From NCBI GenBank assembly GCA_050735975.1, contig JBOHVS010000108.1, positions 1-23,377 of the forward strand: DNA of 23,377 bases. Direction: 5' to 3'. The first letter of the stretch is position 1. Each line of letters opens with the position of its first letter. Both the position numbers and the translations under genes were made by a program. Of this stretch, positions 6,879-14,823 are shown piece by piece. The stretch comes from DATMBL01 sp050735975 (GTDB taxonomy: Bacteria; Desulfobacterota; Binatia; UBA9968). The notes under the pieces are model-generated. The model was not told the origin of the DNA and searched no databases. It saw nothing but the letters and a program-made list of their open reading frames with translations.

Positions 6879-8501
6879 TCATCTCAGTCCTTTCAGATGC
6901 TTTTTGAAATCCAGCGGATTCCACCAGGGTTTAATACCCAGCGACTCCGCTATCATACGCGCTGCGTTGTAGCCCGGCGCTCCGGTGATGTTTCCACCGG
7001 GATGGCACGACGAGCCGCAGAGATACAGGCCATCGATGGGCGTCTTGTATTGCGACCAACCCGGAAACGGCCGATTCTCCAGCGCCTGATCGCCGGAGTA
7101 CTCTCCAATCATCCAGTCGCCGCAGTACATGTTCGTATCGTGTCGCTCGATATCGAGCGGGGTTGTGGAATCGGTCGAAAGGATATTTTCATCGTCGAGA
7201 TTCGGCGCGAAACGCCGCCAAACGGCCAACTGTTTTCCGAACCATTCATCGCGAACTTTATCCCAGTTGAGTGGATTTCCCCAAAGGTTGTAGGTCGCGA
7301 GCTGCCACATGAAAGCGGTAGCTTTTCCCGGAGGCGCTTGGGTTGGATCGTGATAAGACGGCGTCGCGCCATTCATGAACGGCTTCCGCGGAAGTTGCCC
7401 GTTCCGGCAATCCTCGAACAGATTCACGAGATCTTCGTAGTCCTCCAACCCCACGATATGCATGAACGAGTCGGCGACCTCGGGATATTGCTCTTCGGTG
7501 ACGTATTTAGGCCGTTCATTCAACGCAAGGTTGACAGCGAAGATCGGCGTTGTTTTGGAGAAGCGGAAATCAGCCGCCATCTCGGCAAACGCCGGCTTGA
7601 GGTTCTCGCGGCCAACGAGCTTGATGAAAGTCTCCACCGGATTGACATTGGAGGCGATGAACTTGCGAGCTTTGATGACCGTTCCGTCTTCCAGCACCAC
7701 CGCCGTCGCTTGATTATTTTCCACCAGGATCCGCTCGACGCCGGTCGCCTCAATGTAATCGACCCCATTATGCGACATCATGTGCGCCAGGTTGTCGCCG
7801 AGCGCGTGCGAAGTACCGCGACAGAGCTGCGGGTTGACGCCCCAGGCGATCATTGCCGGAATCAGATAGCCGGTTTTGGGCGCATCCAGCTCGTAACCGC
7901 GCATGACTCCAAGAAACCCGATAAACGCCCTGACCCGTGGATGCTCGAAGTGTCTCAGGACGAATTCTTCGGGCGTGGTTTCAAAGTACTTCAGGTATTC
8001 ACGTCCTTCGGGAAGTTTTTCGAGCAGCGGCTTTTTCTCTTCGATAGAAACCGGCGCTGCGTAAGTTTCCGGGAATACAAGTTTCCTCACCACCGGCTGC
8101 CAGCGGGTCCAAATGTCCAAGAACGACGCCGCATCCTTGGTCGAAAAACGCTCGATCGTCTCAGCCGTGCGCTTCACATCAGAAAACCAACCAAGGTAGG
8201 TTTTGTCGAGGAAATGGTGCACTACCCCGGGATCGGGTCGGTAGTAGTGAATCCCGAAGTTCTCCAGCTCCAGATCTTTGTACCAGGGAAGCATCATGAG
8301 ACCACGGTGAAAGACGGAGTGAATGTTGTGCCAGAACCCCGGATAGTTCCGGTCTTCGTGGGAATCCAGACCGCCGCCGACCTCCATGTTCTTCTCAACG
8401 ACCATGATCTTCTGGCCGCACTTGGCCAGATAGCCGGCGCAGATCATGCCGTTGTGCCCCGCGCCGATGACCACGCCGTCGTATTCGAAAACCTTCGCCA
8501 T
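6879..8501 (-). CDS. Phytoene-desaturase-like FAD-dependent oxidoreductase
   Basis: A 540-residue protein with an N-terminal dinucleotide-binding motif GAGHNG (13-18), Glu36 at the end of the second strand for the FAD ribose, and VGGGLDSHE just after. It ends with the C-terminal FAD-binding region common to phytoene-dehydrogenase-like proteins (about 488-520: DGLYLCGSSCHPGGN, then GAPGYNAA). No transmembrane segment is obvious. The reaction is probably a desaturation or oxidation of a hydrophobic substrate, but no carotenoid genes are nearby, so carotenoid synthesis is not supported. It lies directly after a paralogous gene on the same strand, separated by a nonamer-repeat element. Confidence 0.85.
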   Translation of the reverse strand: MAKVFEYDGVVIGAGHNGMICAGYLAKCGQKIMVVEKNMEVGGGLDSHEDRNYPGFWHNIHSVFHRGLMMLPWYKDLELENFGIHYYRPDPGVVHHFLDKTYLGWFSDVKRTAETIERFSTKDAASFLDIWTRWQPVVRKLVFPETYAAPVSIEEKKPLLEKLPEGREYLKYFETTPEEFVLRHFEHPRVRAFIGFLGVMRGYELDAPKTGYLIPAMIAWGVNPQLCRGTSHALGDNLAHMMSHNGVDYIEATGVERILVENNQATAVVLEDGTVIKARKFIASNVNPVETFIKLVGRENLKPAFAEMAADFRFSKTTPIFAVNLALNERPKYVTEEQYPEVADSFMHIVGLEDYEDLVNLFEDCRNGQLPRKPFMNGATPSYHDPTQAPPGKATAFMWQLATYNLWGNPLNWDKVRDEWFGKQLAVWRRFAPNLDDENILSTDSTTPLDIERHDTNMYCGDWMIGEYSGDQALENRPFPGWSQYKTPIDGLYLCGSSCHPGGNITGAPGYNAARMIAESLGIKPWWNPLDFKKHLKGLR

Positions 8502-8527
8502 AGCTAAACCATTATCAATGGATACGG

Positions 8528-8592
8528 CTTGAACGGATTGAACCGCCCAGCGTTCAAATCGCTCAAACAGTTCAAACCGTTCAAATCGTTCG
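8528..8592. repeat. Nonamer-unit inverted-repeat element
   Basis: Positions 8528-8545 contain two nine-base units of the type NTTGAACGG. Positions 8552-8592 contain about four and a half complementary units of the type GTTCAAANC. The arms can pair across a short loop. On the minus strand the element begins 8 bases after the stop of the second FAD oxidoreductase gene. Confidence 0.8.
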
Positions 8593-8600
8593 CATACCCT

Positions 8601-10175
8601 CTAAAGTTTGAGATCCTCTTTTATGACCTGCCACGCGTTGCGGCCCGAGCCCGCGATGACCGCATCCGCCGGGTGGGTCGCCACGCCCACTTGGTAGAGG
8701 GCCGCGATCGGAGTTCGATAGCCGGCCAGTTCGGGAATGGGCCGATTCTCCCCCATTTGACTCGGTATTTTGCGCGCTACCCAGACTGATCCGCGTCGCA
8801 TGTTCGACCAGCGCCCGGCGATGTAGAAGGGATCGATCGCGACTTTCATCTCGATATTCTGATCGGTCAAATTGGTCGCATATCGGCGCCAGATCTTTAG
8901 GATGGAATCCATAAATCCGTTTTTCAGTTTCACCCAGTCGTCGGGCTTCTTGCCTTTCAGTTGGAACGGCACTGGCATGAACAGAGTTGCGGCGTGTTTT
9001 CCCGCCGGCGCCTGAAGCGGATCGAACGCCGTCGGGCAGATCGCGTGCAGGCAAACATGCTGCGGAAACTCTCCTGCGCGAATCTCGTTCCACATCTCCA
9101 CCAAGTCGGCGGCTTTGTTTGGCCCAATGTTCACGTTCATAGCTCGCCCGACTGCCGCATCGTTCGCCTCATGTAATGCGTATCGAACCGGCGCCCTCAG
9201 CGCCAAATGAACCTGAAAGTACGAGAACTCATCACCCCGGATTTCCTTGACGCGCGAGCCGAGAAATTTCGGAATATGTTCCTCTCCCACCATCTCAATG
9301 AAGGTCGAGTAGGGGTCGACGTTCGACACCACGGCGAGCCGCGCCATCCACTCGCGCCCGTCTCGTAGCCGTACACCTACTGCACGCCCTTTCTCCACAA
9401 GAATCCTCTCCACGTGATGAACGGCGCGAATTTGGCCGCCGTTATAAACATAGGCGCGCTGCAGTACCTGGGCTATTGAGTGCGAGCCGCCTCGCGCCAA
9501 CTCCGGCTTCTCATCGCCGGCGATCATCTTCAGAACTTCGATGCCGCCGCCGTCGTAATCAATAGCAACCCCGCGCGGAATCGCCATTTGCGAGAGCGCC
9601 AGGACCTTCACGGCGTCAGCCTCGAAAAGCTCATCGACAACCTGTTTCGCGGTCCGCTGCAACAAACGCGTGAAGTCTTTTCCGGCCGCGTCCGCTTCGA
9701 CCGTTCGGAGAAATTCGCCGCCTCGCCCCGGTGGTTGATAGTAATAGGGAATCAGATTTTCACGGATGATTCGGCAGTAATTGTCATGGGTTTGGCGCCA
9801 AACTTCGGCGTCTCGCTGAGAGAAGCCGGCGATCGATTCGACTGTGTCCGTCAAAGACTGGTGATGAGAAATCGATCTTTCGTCAGGGAAAAGCAGCGAG
9901 CTTATAACCGGCGGCGAGACAAACTCCGCATGGTGTCCGTTATCCCACTTGAGATCTTTCCAGACCGGCGAGATTTCCCTGTTGTCTTGAAAATAGGCCA
10001 GGGTGTTGTGCCAATAACCCGGGATCGTGAGCTCTTCGCTGGCGAGCCGGCCGCCGTTTTCGAGCCTGGCTTCACAGATGACCGTCTTCAACCCGGCCAT
10101 TCCAAGATAGGTGCCAAGAGCAAAGTTATTCTGCCCGGCTCCTACCAGAATAACATCCCATTCCTGATCAATCAC
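8601..10175 (-). CDS. Second phytoene-desaturase-like FAD-dependent oxidoreductase (diverged paralogue)
   Basis: A 524-residue protein from a GTG at 10175, which is preceded by GGGGGA four bases upstream; a TTG at 10277 would add a stretch unlike the family. It is homologous in layout to the following gene: a Rossmann motif GAGQNN (12-17, with the last glycine replaced by Asn), a GGRLASEE segment and a C-terminal THPADAVIAGSGRNAW region. The C-terminal motif departs clearly from the GSSCHPGG form of its neighbour, so the pair has probably split functions or forms a hetero-oligomer. FAD binding is likely; the substrate is unknown. It is divergent from the MoxR gene. Confidence 0.82.
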   Translation of the reverse strand: MIDQEWDVILVGAGQNNFALGTYLGMAGLKTVICEARLENGGRLASEELTIPGYWHNTLAYFQDNREISPVWKDLKWDNGHHAEFVSPPVISSLLFPDERSISHHQSLTDTVESIAGFSQRDAEVWRQTHDNYCRIIRENLIPYYYQPPGRGGEFLRTVEADAAGKDFTRLLQRTAKQVVDELFEADAVKVLALSQMAIPRGVAIDYDGGGIEVLKMIAGDEKPELARGGSHSIAQVLQRAYVYNGGQIRAVHHVERILVEKGRAVGVRLRDGREWMARLAVVSNVDPYSTFIEMVGEEHIPKFLGSRVKEIRGDEFSYFQVHLALRAPVRYALHEANDAAVGRAMNVNIGPNKAADLVEMWNEIRAGEFPQHVCLHAICPTAFDPLQAPAGKHAATLFMPVPFQLKGKKPDDWVKLKNGFMDSILKIWRRYATNLTDQNIEMKVAIDPFYIAGRWSNMRRGSVWVARKIPSQMGENRPIPELAGYRTPIAALYQVGVATHPADAVIAGSGRNAWQVIKEDLKL

Positions 10176-10296
10176 GAAATCCCCCGTAACAGCAACGTTC
10201 GCCACCGACTCGCAAAGCGCAAAGAGCGCCCGACATTTCGCGGGACTTGGATTCGTGAATATCTCAACCGCCTGCAAATGTCCATTCGTAACCGGG

Positions 10297-10326
10297 CAAA
10301 TCGCAATTTACCGCGAAGGCGATTTG
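10297..10326. promoter_or_regulatory. Inverted repeat in the divergent intergenic region
   Basis: CAAATCGC (10297-10304) and GCGATTTG (10319-10326) form a perfect 8-base inverted repeat with a 14-base loop. It sits between the divergent FAD oxidoreductase and MoxR genes, overlapping the weak -35 of the latter. It could be an operator or an RNA hairpin. Confidence 0.4.
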
Positions 10327-10353
10327 TTTTGAGGCCGTTGGTTAGGCTACTAT
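10324..10353 (+). promoter_or_regulatory. Weak candidate promoter for the MoxR-VWA operon
   Basis: TTGTTT (10324-10329), an 18-base spacer, then TACTAT (10348-10353). Each box is a poor match. GGGTGGT at 10354-10360, five bases before the ATG, is the likely ribosome binding site. Confidence 0.25.
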
Positions 10354-10365
10354 GGGTGGTAAATC

Positions 10366-11484
10366 ATGACGCCTCGTGAAAAAACAGCTCAGATTCGTCA
10401 GGAACTGCGCCAGACGTTTCTTGAGCGCGGCGATCTGATCGACGGCGCGTTGGCCGCGCTGCTGTCATCTCATCACCTGCTTATCATCGGACCACCGGGG
10501 ACGGCCAAGTCGATGCTGGCGGACGAGATTTGCCGGCGCATTGAAGGCGCCGACTATTTTCAATGGCTACTCACGCGCTTCACCACCCCGGAGGAAATCT
10601 TTGGCGCCGTAAGCTTAAAGGCCCTGGAGCAGGATGATTACCGCCGCGTAACGGCGCGAAAACTGCCGGAAGCCCATATTGCTTTTTTAGATGAGATCTT
10701 CAAGGCGAACTCCTCGATTTTGAACGCAATTTTGACTCTGATCAACGAGCGGCTGTTTCACAACGGAAAAGACATTACTCAGGTTCCGCTCCTTACCCTC
10801 TTCGGCGCCAGCAATGAGCTTCCCGAGGATGACGAGCTGGTAGCACTTTACGACCGATTTTTGGTGCGTTTCGTCGTCAACTACATCGCCGAGGATTTCC
10901 GCTTTCTGCGCATGCTGGAGTCGACCCCCACGACGTCGCGGACGACTCTGAGCCTCGCGGAGCTTCGTGAGATTCAAAAGGAGGTCTCCGGCGTCCCGAT
11001 ACCGGCGCACATTTATCGCGGCATCGCGGATCTCCGCCGGGAGCTCAACAAGAAGAATATCCATGCATCAGACCGCCGTTACCGGCAGTCTTTAGCGCTT
11101 CTCCAAGCTCACGCTTACCTCGAAGGATCGGCTGAGGTCATGGAGAAGAACCTTTTTTTCCTCGAACACGTTCTATGGCGCGACCCGTCGGAACACGAGC
11201 AGGTTCGCAGCACGGTTCGCGAACTGATTCTCGGCTACGAAGAGGAGATTACCGAGTTGCTTTACGAGTCGCGGGAAATTCGCGATTCCGCCCTGCGTCC
11301 CTGGGAGACGACCGACGAAAAGGCCCGGGCCCTGATCGAGTTTCACACCAAACTTAGAAACATCCTTACCAAAGTCGACCAGATCATCGACAAAGCGAAG
11401 CGGCTCGGCCGGCCGTTGGATCGGGTCGGCTTCGTCAGGAACGAGATTGAAGAGATTCAAAAGCAAATGCTGGAGCAGTACTGA
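10366..11484 (+). CDS. MoxR-family AAA+ ATPase (RavA-like)
   Basis: A 372-residue AAA+ protein with Walker A GPPGTAKS (42-49), Walker B IAFLDE (105-110), sensor 1 Asn150 in LFGASN, and a likely arginine finger Arg164 in LYDRF. The helical lid and a C-terminal helical stretch follow. It is shorter than E. coli RavA (about 500 residues), so the RavA-specific insertion is probably missing. MoxR ATPases act as chaperones that remodel partner proteins, often with a VWA-domain protein. The stop codon TGA overlaps the next ATG by one base (TGATG), so the two proteins are translationally coupled and very likely work as a pair. The client is not identifiable here. Confidence 0.9.
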   Translation: MTPREKTAQIRQELRQTFLERGDLIDGALAALLSSHHLLIIGPPGTAKSMLADEICRRIEGADYFQWLLTRFTTPEEIFGAVSLKALEQDDYRRVTARKLPEAHIAFLDEIFKANSSILNAILTLINERLFHNGKDITQVPLLTLFGASNELPEDDELVALYDRFLVRFVVNYIAEDFRFLRMLESTPTTSRTTLSLAELREIQKEVSGVPIPAHIYRGIADLRRELNKKNIHASDRRYRQSLALLQAHAYLEGSAEVMEKNLFFLEHVLWRDPSEHEQVRSTVRELILGYEEEITELLYESREIRDSALRPWETTDEKARALIEFHTKLRNILTKVDQIIDKAKRLGRPLDRVGFVRNEIEEIQKQMLEQY

Positions 11485-13058
11485 TGCCAGCAAAAAGGTC
11501 CAAGAAACCGCCTCCCAAAAAGGTGTTCCAAGCGTTGCCTCAAAACGCCTCTTGGATTGAGAACGACGCCTACGACCGCCGCGTTTACGGCCAGTTGCGA
11601 ACTGAATCGCCGTCGTTTCGAAAGCTCGAGGAAAACGGCAGCACGTTTTTGCCCCATTTCGGCGCTCTGCTCCAAGACATTTTCTGTCTGCTCTTTAAAA
11701 ACAATGTCGTTTTCCGCAAACCGGCCGAAGTCCTGCCGAGCGCGCTGCTCAACGAAAAAATTCTAAACGCCGTTCGGCAAGGCACCCAGTGTGATTTCTT
11801 GCGCGATCAAACTGTTTTGAATGAAGCGCGGGCCGGGCTCTCTGCCTTGCTGGTAGGCGAGCGTCTCCTGGCGCTGGTAAGAGCCGAGAAGATATTGAGG
11901 CGGGGAGATATGCGCGACCTCTGGGATATTCAGGCGCAGGAAGAAGCCGTCAAGCAAAAACTCGAAGAACACGAGAACGCCGAAACAATCCCTGAAGACA
12001 GCCTGTCCGGCGACAAGAAGAAAGCTTTGCAACGAGCCAGGCAACGACTCGAGGGAGAATTGCAAGGCGCTGACGCGCTGCTCCGTCAAAAAGCAGCTCA
12101 ACTGAAACAAGATCTGCAGCAAATCGAAGCCCAGGCAACCAACCGCTTGCAAGCGGAAGCGATCAAGGTCGCCCAGGAGCTCGAGGACGCCACGGAAGAG
12201 GCCGAGACCTGGGGCTCGACCATCGGCACCGGCCAGCGTTCGCCTTCGGGCCAAAAGCTCGAACTCGGTAAGCGATTGGCCGGCAACGAAAAACTCAAAA
12301 AGCTGGCGCGCATGATCGGGCGCATGAAGCTTCACGCGATGGCGCTGCGCAAGAAGGTTTTCGAGCGTTCAAGCGAAGAAGTTTTGGAAGTCGAACGGGG
12401 CGACTCGATTCACCGGCTGCTACCCCACGAAATGCTGACCTTGCATCACCCCGTTCTACGTAAGGACTTCTATCGGCGTTATCTGGACCAAGAACTCATT
12501 CAGTATTCGCTCAGGGGAATCGACCAGAAGGGCAAAGGACCGATTATCGTGTGCTTAGACGGCAGTTCCTCAATGGCCGGCGATAAGGAGATCTGGTCTA
12601 AAGCAGTAACTTTAACTCTGTTGGAAATCGCGCGCCGCCAGCGGAGACTCTTCCGCTCCATCTGCTTCTCATCGGCGGAAACCCCGCTCCAGGTGCTCGA
12701 CCTTAACCCAAGAGAGCACTACGAAGTCGAAATGAAAAACGTGCTGGACTTGGCCGAATATTTTCCGGGCGGCGGAACCGACTTCGAGAAACCCCTCGAC
12801 GCGGCTTTGGAGTGCCTGAAGCAATCCCGCTTCAAAAAAGGGGACGTGGTCTTCATCACCGACGGCGAGTGCCAGGTCGGCCCCGACTGGGCGGAGCAGT
12901 TTCGTAAGGCAAAAGAGAAACTCGGCTTCTCGTTATTCTCGATCCTCATCGACGTCGGGCCGAGTTCTTTGGGCACCTTGCAGGAGTTTAGCGATCGCAT
13001 TACGACCATCAAGCAGTTGACCGGCGACGAAGTCAAAGAGATCTTTGTCAACTTCTAG
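11484..13058 (+). CDS. VWA-domain partner of the MoxR ATPase (ViaA-like)
   Basis: A 524-residue protein. The N-terminal part (1-140) is helical and not otherwise recognised. Residues about 145-240 are rich in Glu, Lys, Ala and Gln and likely form a coiled coil. The C-terminal VWA domain (about 350-524) has an intact metal-ion-dependent adhesion site: DGSSS (Asp359, Ser361, Ser363), Thr432 in PGGGTDF and Asp460 in FITDGE. This layout matches ViaA-type proteins that pair with RavA/MoxR ATPases. Start codon overlap with the upstream gene indicates coupling. No signal peptide is seen, so it should act in the cytoplasm. The TGTCATT palindrome starts about 80 bases after the stop. Confidence 0.88.
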   Translation: MPAKRSKKPPPKKVFQALPQNASWIENDAYDRRVYGQLRTESPSFRKLEENGSTFLPHFGALLQDIFCLLFKNNVVFRKPAEVLPSALLNEKILNAVRQGTQCDFLRDQTVLNEARAGLSALLVGERLLALVRAEKILRRGDMRDLWDIQAQEEAVKQKLEEHENAETIPEDSLSGDKKKALQRARQRLEGELQGADALLRQKAAQLKQDLQQIEAQATNRLQAEAIKVAQELEDATEEAETWGSTIGTGQRSPSGQKLELGKRLAGNEKLKKLARMIGRMKLHAMALRKKVFERSSEEVLEVERGDSIHRLLPHEMLTLHHPVLRKDFYRRYLDQELIQYSLRGIDQKGKGPIIVCLDGSSSMAGDKEIWSKAVTLTLLEIARRQRRLFRSICFSSAETPLQVLDLNPREHYEVEMKNVLDLAEYFPGGGTDFEKPLDAALECLKQSRFKKGDVVFITDGECQVGPDWAEQFRKAKEKLGFSLFSILIDVGPSSLGTLQEFSDRITTIKQLTGDEVKEIFVNF

Positions 13059-13140
13059 CCCGCATTATTCATGGTAGAACGAAACTCACAACAGAGGGTC
13101 GATCCAAGGGCGAACGCAACGAAACGCGACGGCAAGTAGC

Positions 13141-13225
13141 TGTCATTTCGACCGCAGGGAGAAATCCTTGTCTCGACCCGGAGGGAGAGATCTACTTAGA
13201 TTCCTCACATGCGTTCGGAATGACA
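13141..13225. repeat. TGTCATT...AATGACA palindromic (REP/MITE-like) repeat
   Basis: Arm 13141-13166 begins TGTCATTTCGACCGCAGG. Arm 13199-13225 ends GTTCGGAATGACA and is largely complementary, with a few mismatches. The core carries AGATCTACTTAGATT. The type (TGTCATTCCGA...GAGGAATCT) is a widespread palindromic intergenic repeat in many bacterial phyla. A further partial copy, TGTCATCCGA, follows at 13234-13243. The rest of the 13059-13300 gap shows nothing else I can name. Confidence 0.75.
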
Positions 13226-13300
13226 AATGAAATGTCATCCGAAAACACAATGACCTGTCGTGCAAGCATGACTATTTCGCGCTGGGTGGGTTAAACAGCT

Positions 13301-13840
13301 ATGGCGGAACTGATCACCATCGACTCGTTCTTGTCGGGCTTAAAAGACTTGCTGAAACGAGGGTTTTCTACGGCGGAGGTGCACGCGTATCTTCAGGGCA
13401 CGTTGATCAAGCCCGAATCGCTTCAGCGCTTCATCACCTTTCGACCGAACCACTACACGCGTAATCTGGTTCACAAGAGCAAAGACTTCGAATTGCTCGT
13501 GATCTGCTGGGGAGTGGGCCAGAAAGCGCCGGTTCACGGCCATGAGGGAGAGCGCTGTTGGAGCCGTGTGGAGAAAGGCACATTGCGCTTTACCAACTAT
13601 GAAGAAATTTCTGAAAACCCCTTGGTTCTAAGAAATCTCGCGCGACCGGTTCACGGCATGCCCGGCCACCTCGATGGCCCGGCCGACATCCACGAGGTCG
13701 AGAATCTGCCGATGTTCAACGAACCCGCCGTCAGCCTTCATCTCTATTCCCGTCCCTACGAGGAATGCGACATTTACGACCTTGTGAAGGGCGAGAAACG
13801 TCGCGTCCGCCTGAGTTACGATACGATGTACGGCTGCTAG
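13301..13840 (+). CDS. cdo: Cysteine dioxygenase (type I), with Cys-Tyr cofactor residues
   Basis: A 179-residue cupin that would oxidise L-cysteine to cysteine sulfinate with non-haem Fe(II). The iron ligands are His79 and His81 (PVHGH) and His131 (DIHEVEN). Arg54 in HYTRNLV matches the residue that binds the substrate carboxylate. Cys86, five residues after the second His, and Tyr149 in SLHLYS match the Cys93-Tyr157 pair that cross-links in mammalian enzymes. Length and motif order fit the family well. It lies alone between two repeat elements, with no sulfinate-processing gene nearby. No strong ribosome binding site is seen before the ATG. 3-mercaptopropionate dioxygenase is a possible alternative but fits less well, because the TRN arginine and Cys are present. 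Confidence 0.88.
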   Translation: MAELITIDSFLSGLKDLLKRGFSTAEVHAYLQGTLIKPESLQRFITFRPNHYTRNLVHKSKDFELLVICWGVGQKAPVHGHEGERCWSRVEKGTLRFTNYEEISENPLVLRNLARPVHGMPGHLDGPADIHEVENLPMFNEPAVSLHLYSRPYEECDIYDLVKGEKRRVRLSYDTMYGC

Positions 13841-13860
13841 CCCGCATCGCTAAGTGGGTC

Positions 13861-13952
13861 AAGGCTTAGGTTCAGGTTGAGTTCCGAACTCGAATTTCGA
13901 ACATTGCTCTGCGGGTAAGCCTCCACCTGCTTCTTGATCTCGAACCTTAACC
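13861..13952. repeat. Hexamer-unit repeat plus inverted copy of the 1158-1201 module
   Basis: AGGCTTAGGTTCAGGTTGAG (13862-13881) is built of hexamer units, and complementary CGAACCTTAACC units lie near 13941-13952. Between them, 13874-13909 is an inverted copy of the module at 1158-1201, including TTCGAACATTGCTC. It begins about 20 bases after the cysteine dioxygenase stop. Confidence 0.7.
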
Positions 13953-14010
13953 GTGATGCTGCGGTTGCGAGTACGGCGGGCCTGAAAAGGCTTCTTGTTT
14001 CACGCTCTTT

Positions 14011-14063
14011 GTTCCGCTGATCTCTGATCTCCGTCGTCTGACCTCCCGTCTAACTTCTCTGCC
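14011..14063. repeat. GATCAGAG/GGTCAGAC-type microrepeats
   Basis: Read on the minus strand, this stretch contains GGCAGAG, AGGTCAG and tandem GAGATCAGAGATCAG units. It lies just after the stop of the racemase-superfamily gene (minus strand, 14077). The same words appear at 19700-19732. Confidence 0.55.
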
Positions 14064-14076
14064 CTTTGCCAATCTG

Positions 14077-14802
14077 CTAGGGCATCTCTTCCAGCAACCG
14101 GCCAAAGCCCTTCACAGCTTGTCTGACGTGCAACCGTTTTTGCACCGCCCATACCCGCGCGGGCACCGGGTGGATTACCGGAACCTGCAAGTCCTCCTCC
14201 AGCAGGTGAATGATGTCCAGGCAGCGCCAGCCGGTGCCTAGCATGTAGATCGCTTCCGCGCCCTGTGTTTTTAAAAAGGCCCGGCGCGTATGCGCGTAGA
14301 TTTCCTGTGACGCGAGCCGCCCGACATCTTCGAAGGCGACCGGCATCCCTTCCATGCCCAACACGTCGAAGCCGGCGTCCTGGAAATAATCAGTTGTGAT
14401 GTCGTTGACCTTGCCGATGAAATAGGTCACACCGAGGAATTTTTTGACATTCAACGCACGCAAGGCCTCGACTTGAGTCTGGGCCGCAGTGACCATGGGA
14501 GTGTTGTATTTGGCTTCCCACTCTTTGACGATCTTCTCTTCGCCTTTGTATCCATGCACCATAAATGGCGGGGCGCCTTCGGGATGAATGAGATCGACGC
14601 CTTCCTTCGCCAGCTCAGCGACTTTTTCTTCGACGGCGTTCAGCGCGGCGCGGAATTCATCTTCCGTACCGCGCTTGAAATTCAAGTAAACCGGAACGAC
14701 GCCGATTCCTTCGGGCAGCAACCGAATAAACTCCTCGAGGGAGCCGGGCCGATGGGTGGGCTTCACGACCCCAACGGTACCGCGCCAACTTGCAAAGACC
14801 AC
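14077..14802 (-). CDS. Asp/Glu racemase-superfamily protein lacking the catalytic cysteines
   Basis: A 241-residue protein with the fold signature of the aspartate/glutamate racemase, maleate cis-trans isomerase and arylmalonate decarboxylase group. In those enzymes two cysteines, one in each half, act on the substrate. Here the corresponding stretches read HPEGAPPF (73-80) and MLGTGW (187-192), with no Cys at either site; the nearest is Cys194. Either the chemistry differs or activity is lost. The start is a GTG at 14802, fixed by GGAGGAG six bases upstream (14815-14809). It follows the UbiD-family gene by 21 bases in the same transcription unit, which suggests that both act on one carboxylic acid substrate. 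GATCAGAG-type repeats follow the stop. Confidence 0.75.
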   Translation of the reverse strand: MVFASWRGTVGVVKPTHRPGSLEEFIRLLPEGIGVVPVYLNFKRGTEDEFRAALNAVEEKVAELAKEGVDLIHPEGAPPFMVHGYKGEEKIVKEWEAKYNTPMVTAAQTQVEALRALNVKKFLGVTYFIGKVNDITTDYFQDAGFDVLGMEGMPVAFEDVGRLASQEIYAHTRRAFLKTQGAEAIYMLGTGWRCLDIIHLLEEDLQVPVIHPVPARVWAVQKRLHVRQAVKGFGRLLEEMP

Positions 14803-14823
14803 GACGGACTCCTCCGAAAATCG

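Noticed and set aside
6819..8507. A 562-codon open frame on the plus strand
   Set aside because: It lies opposite the well-supported FAD oxidoreductase gene, has no recognisable domain, and its composition is rich in Arg, His and Val as expected of an antisense shadow.
10366..13058. MoxR-VWA pair as part of a phage-defence system
   Set aside because: Only the two-gene chaperone-like unit is present, with no nuclease, cyclase or other effector next to it; RavA-ViaA-like is the simpler reading.
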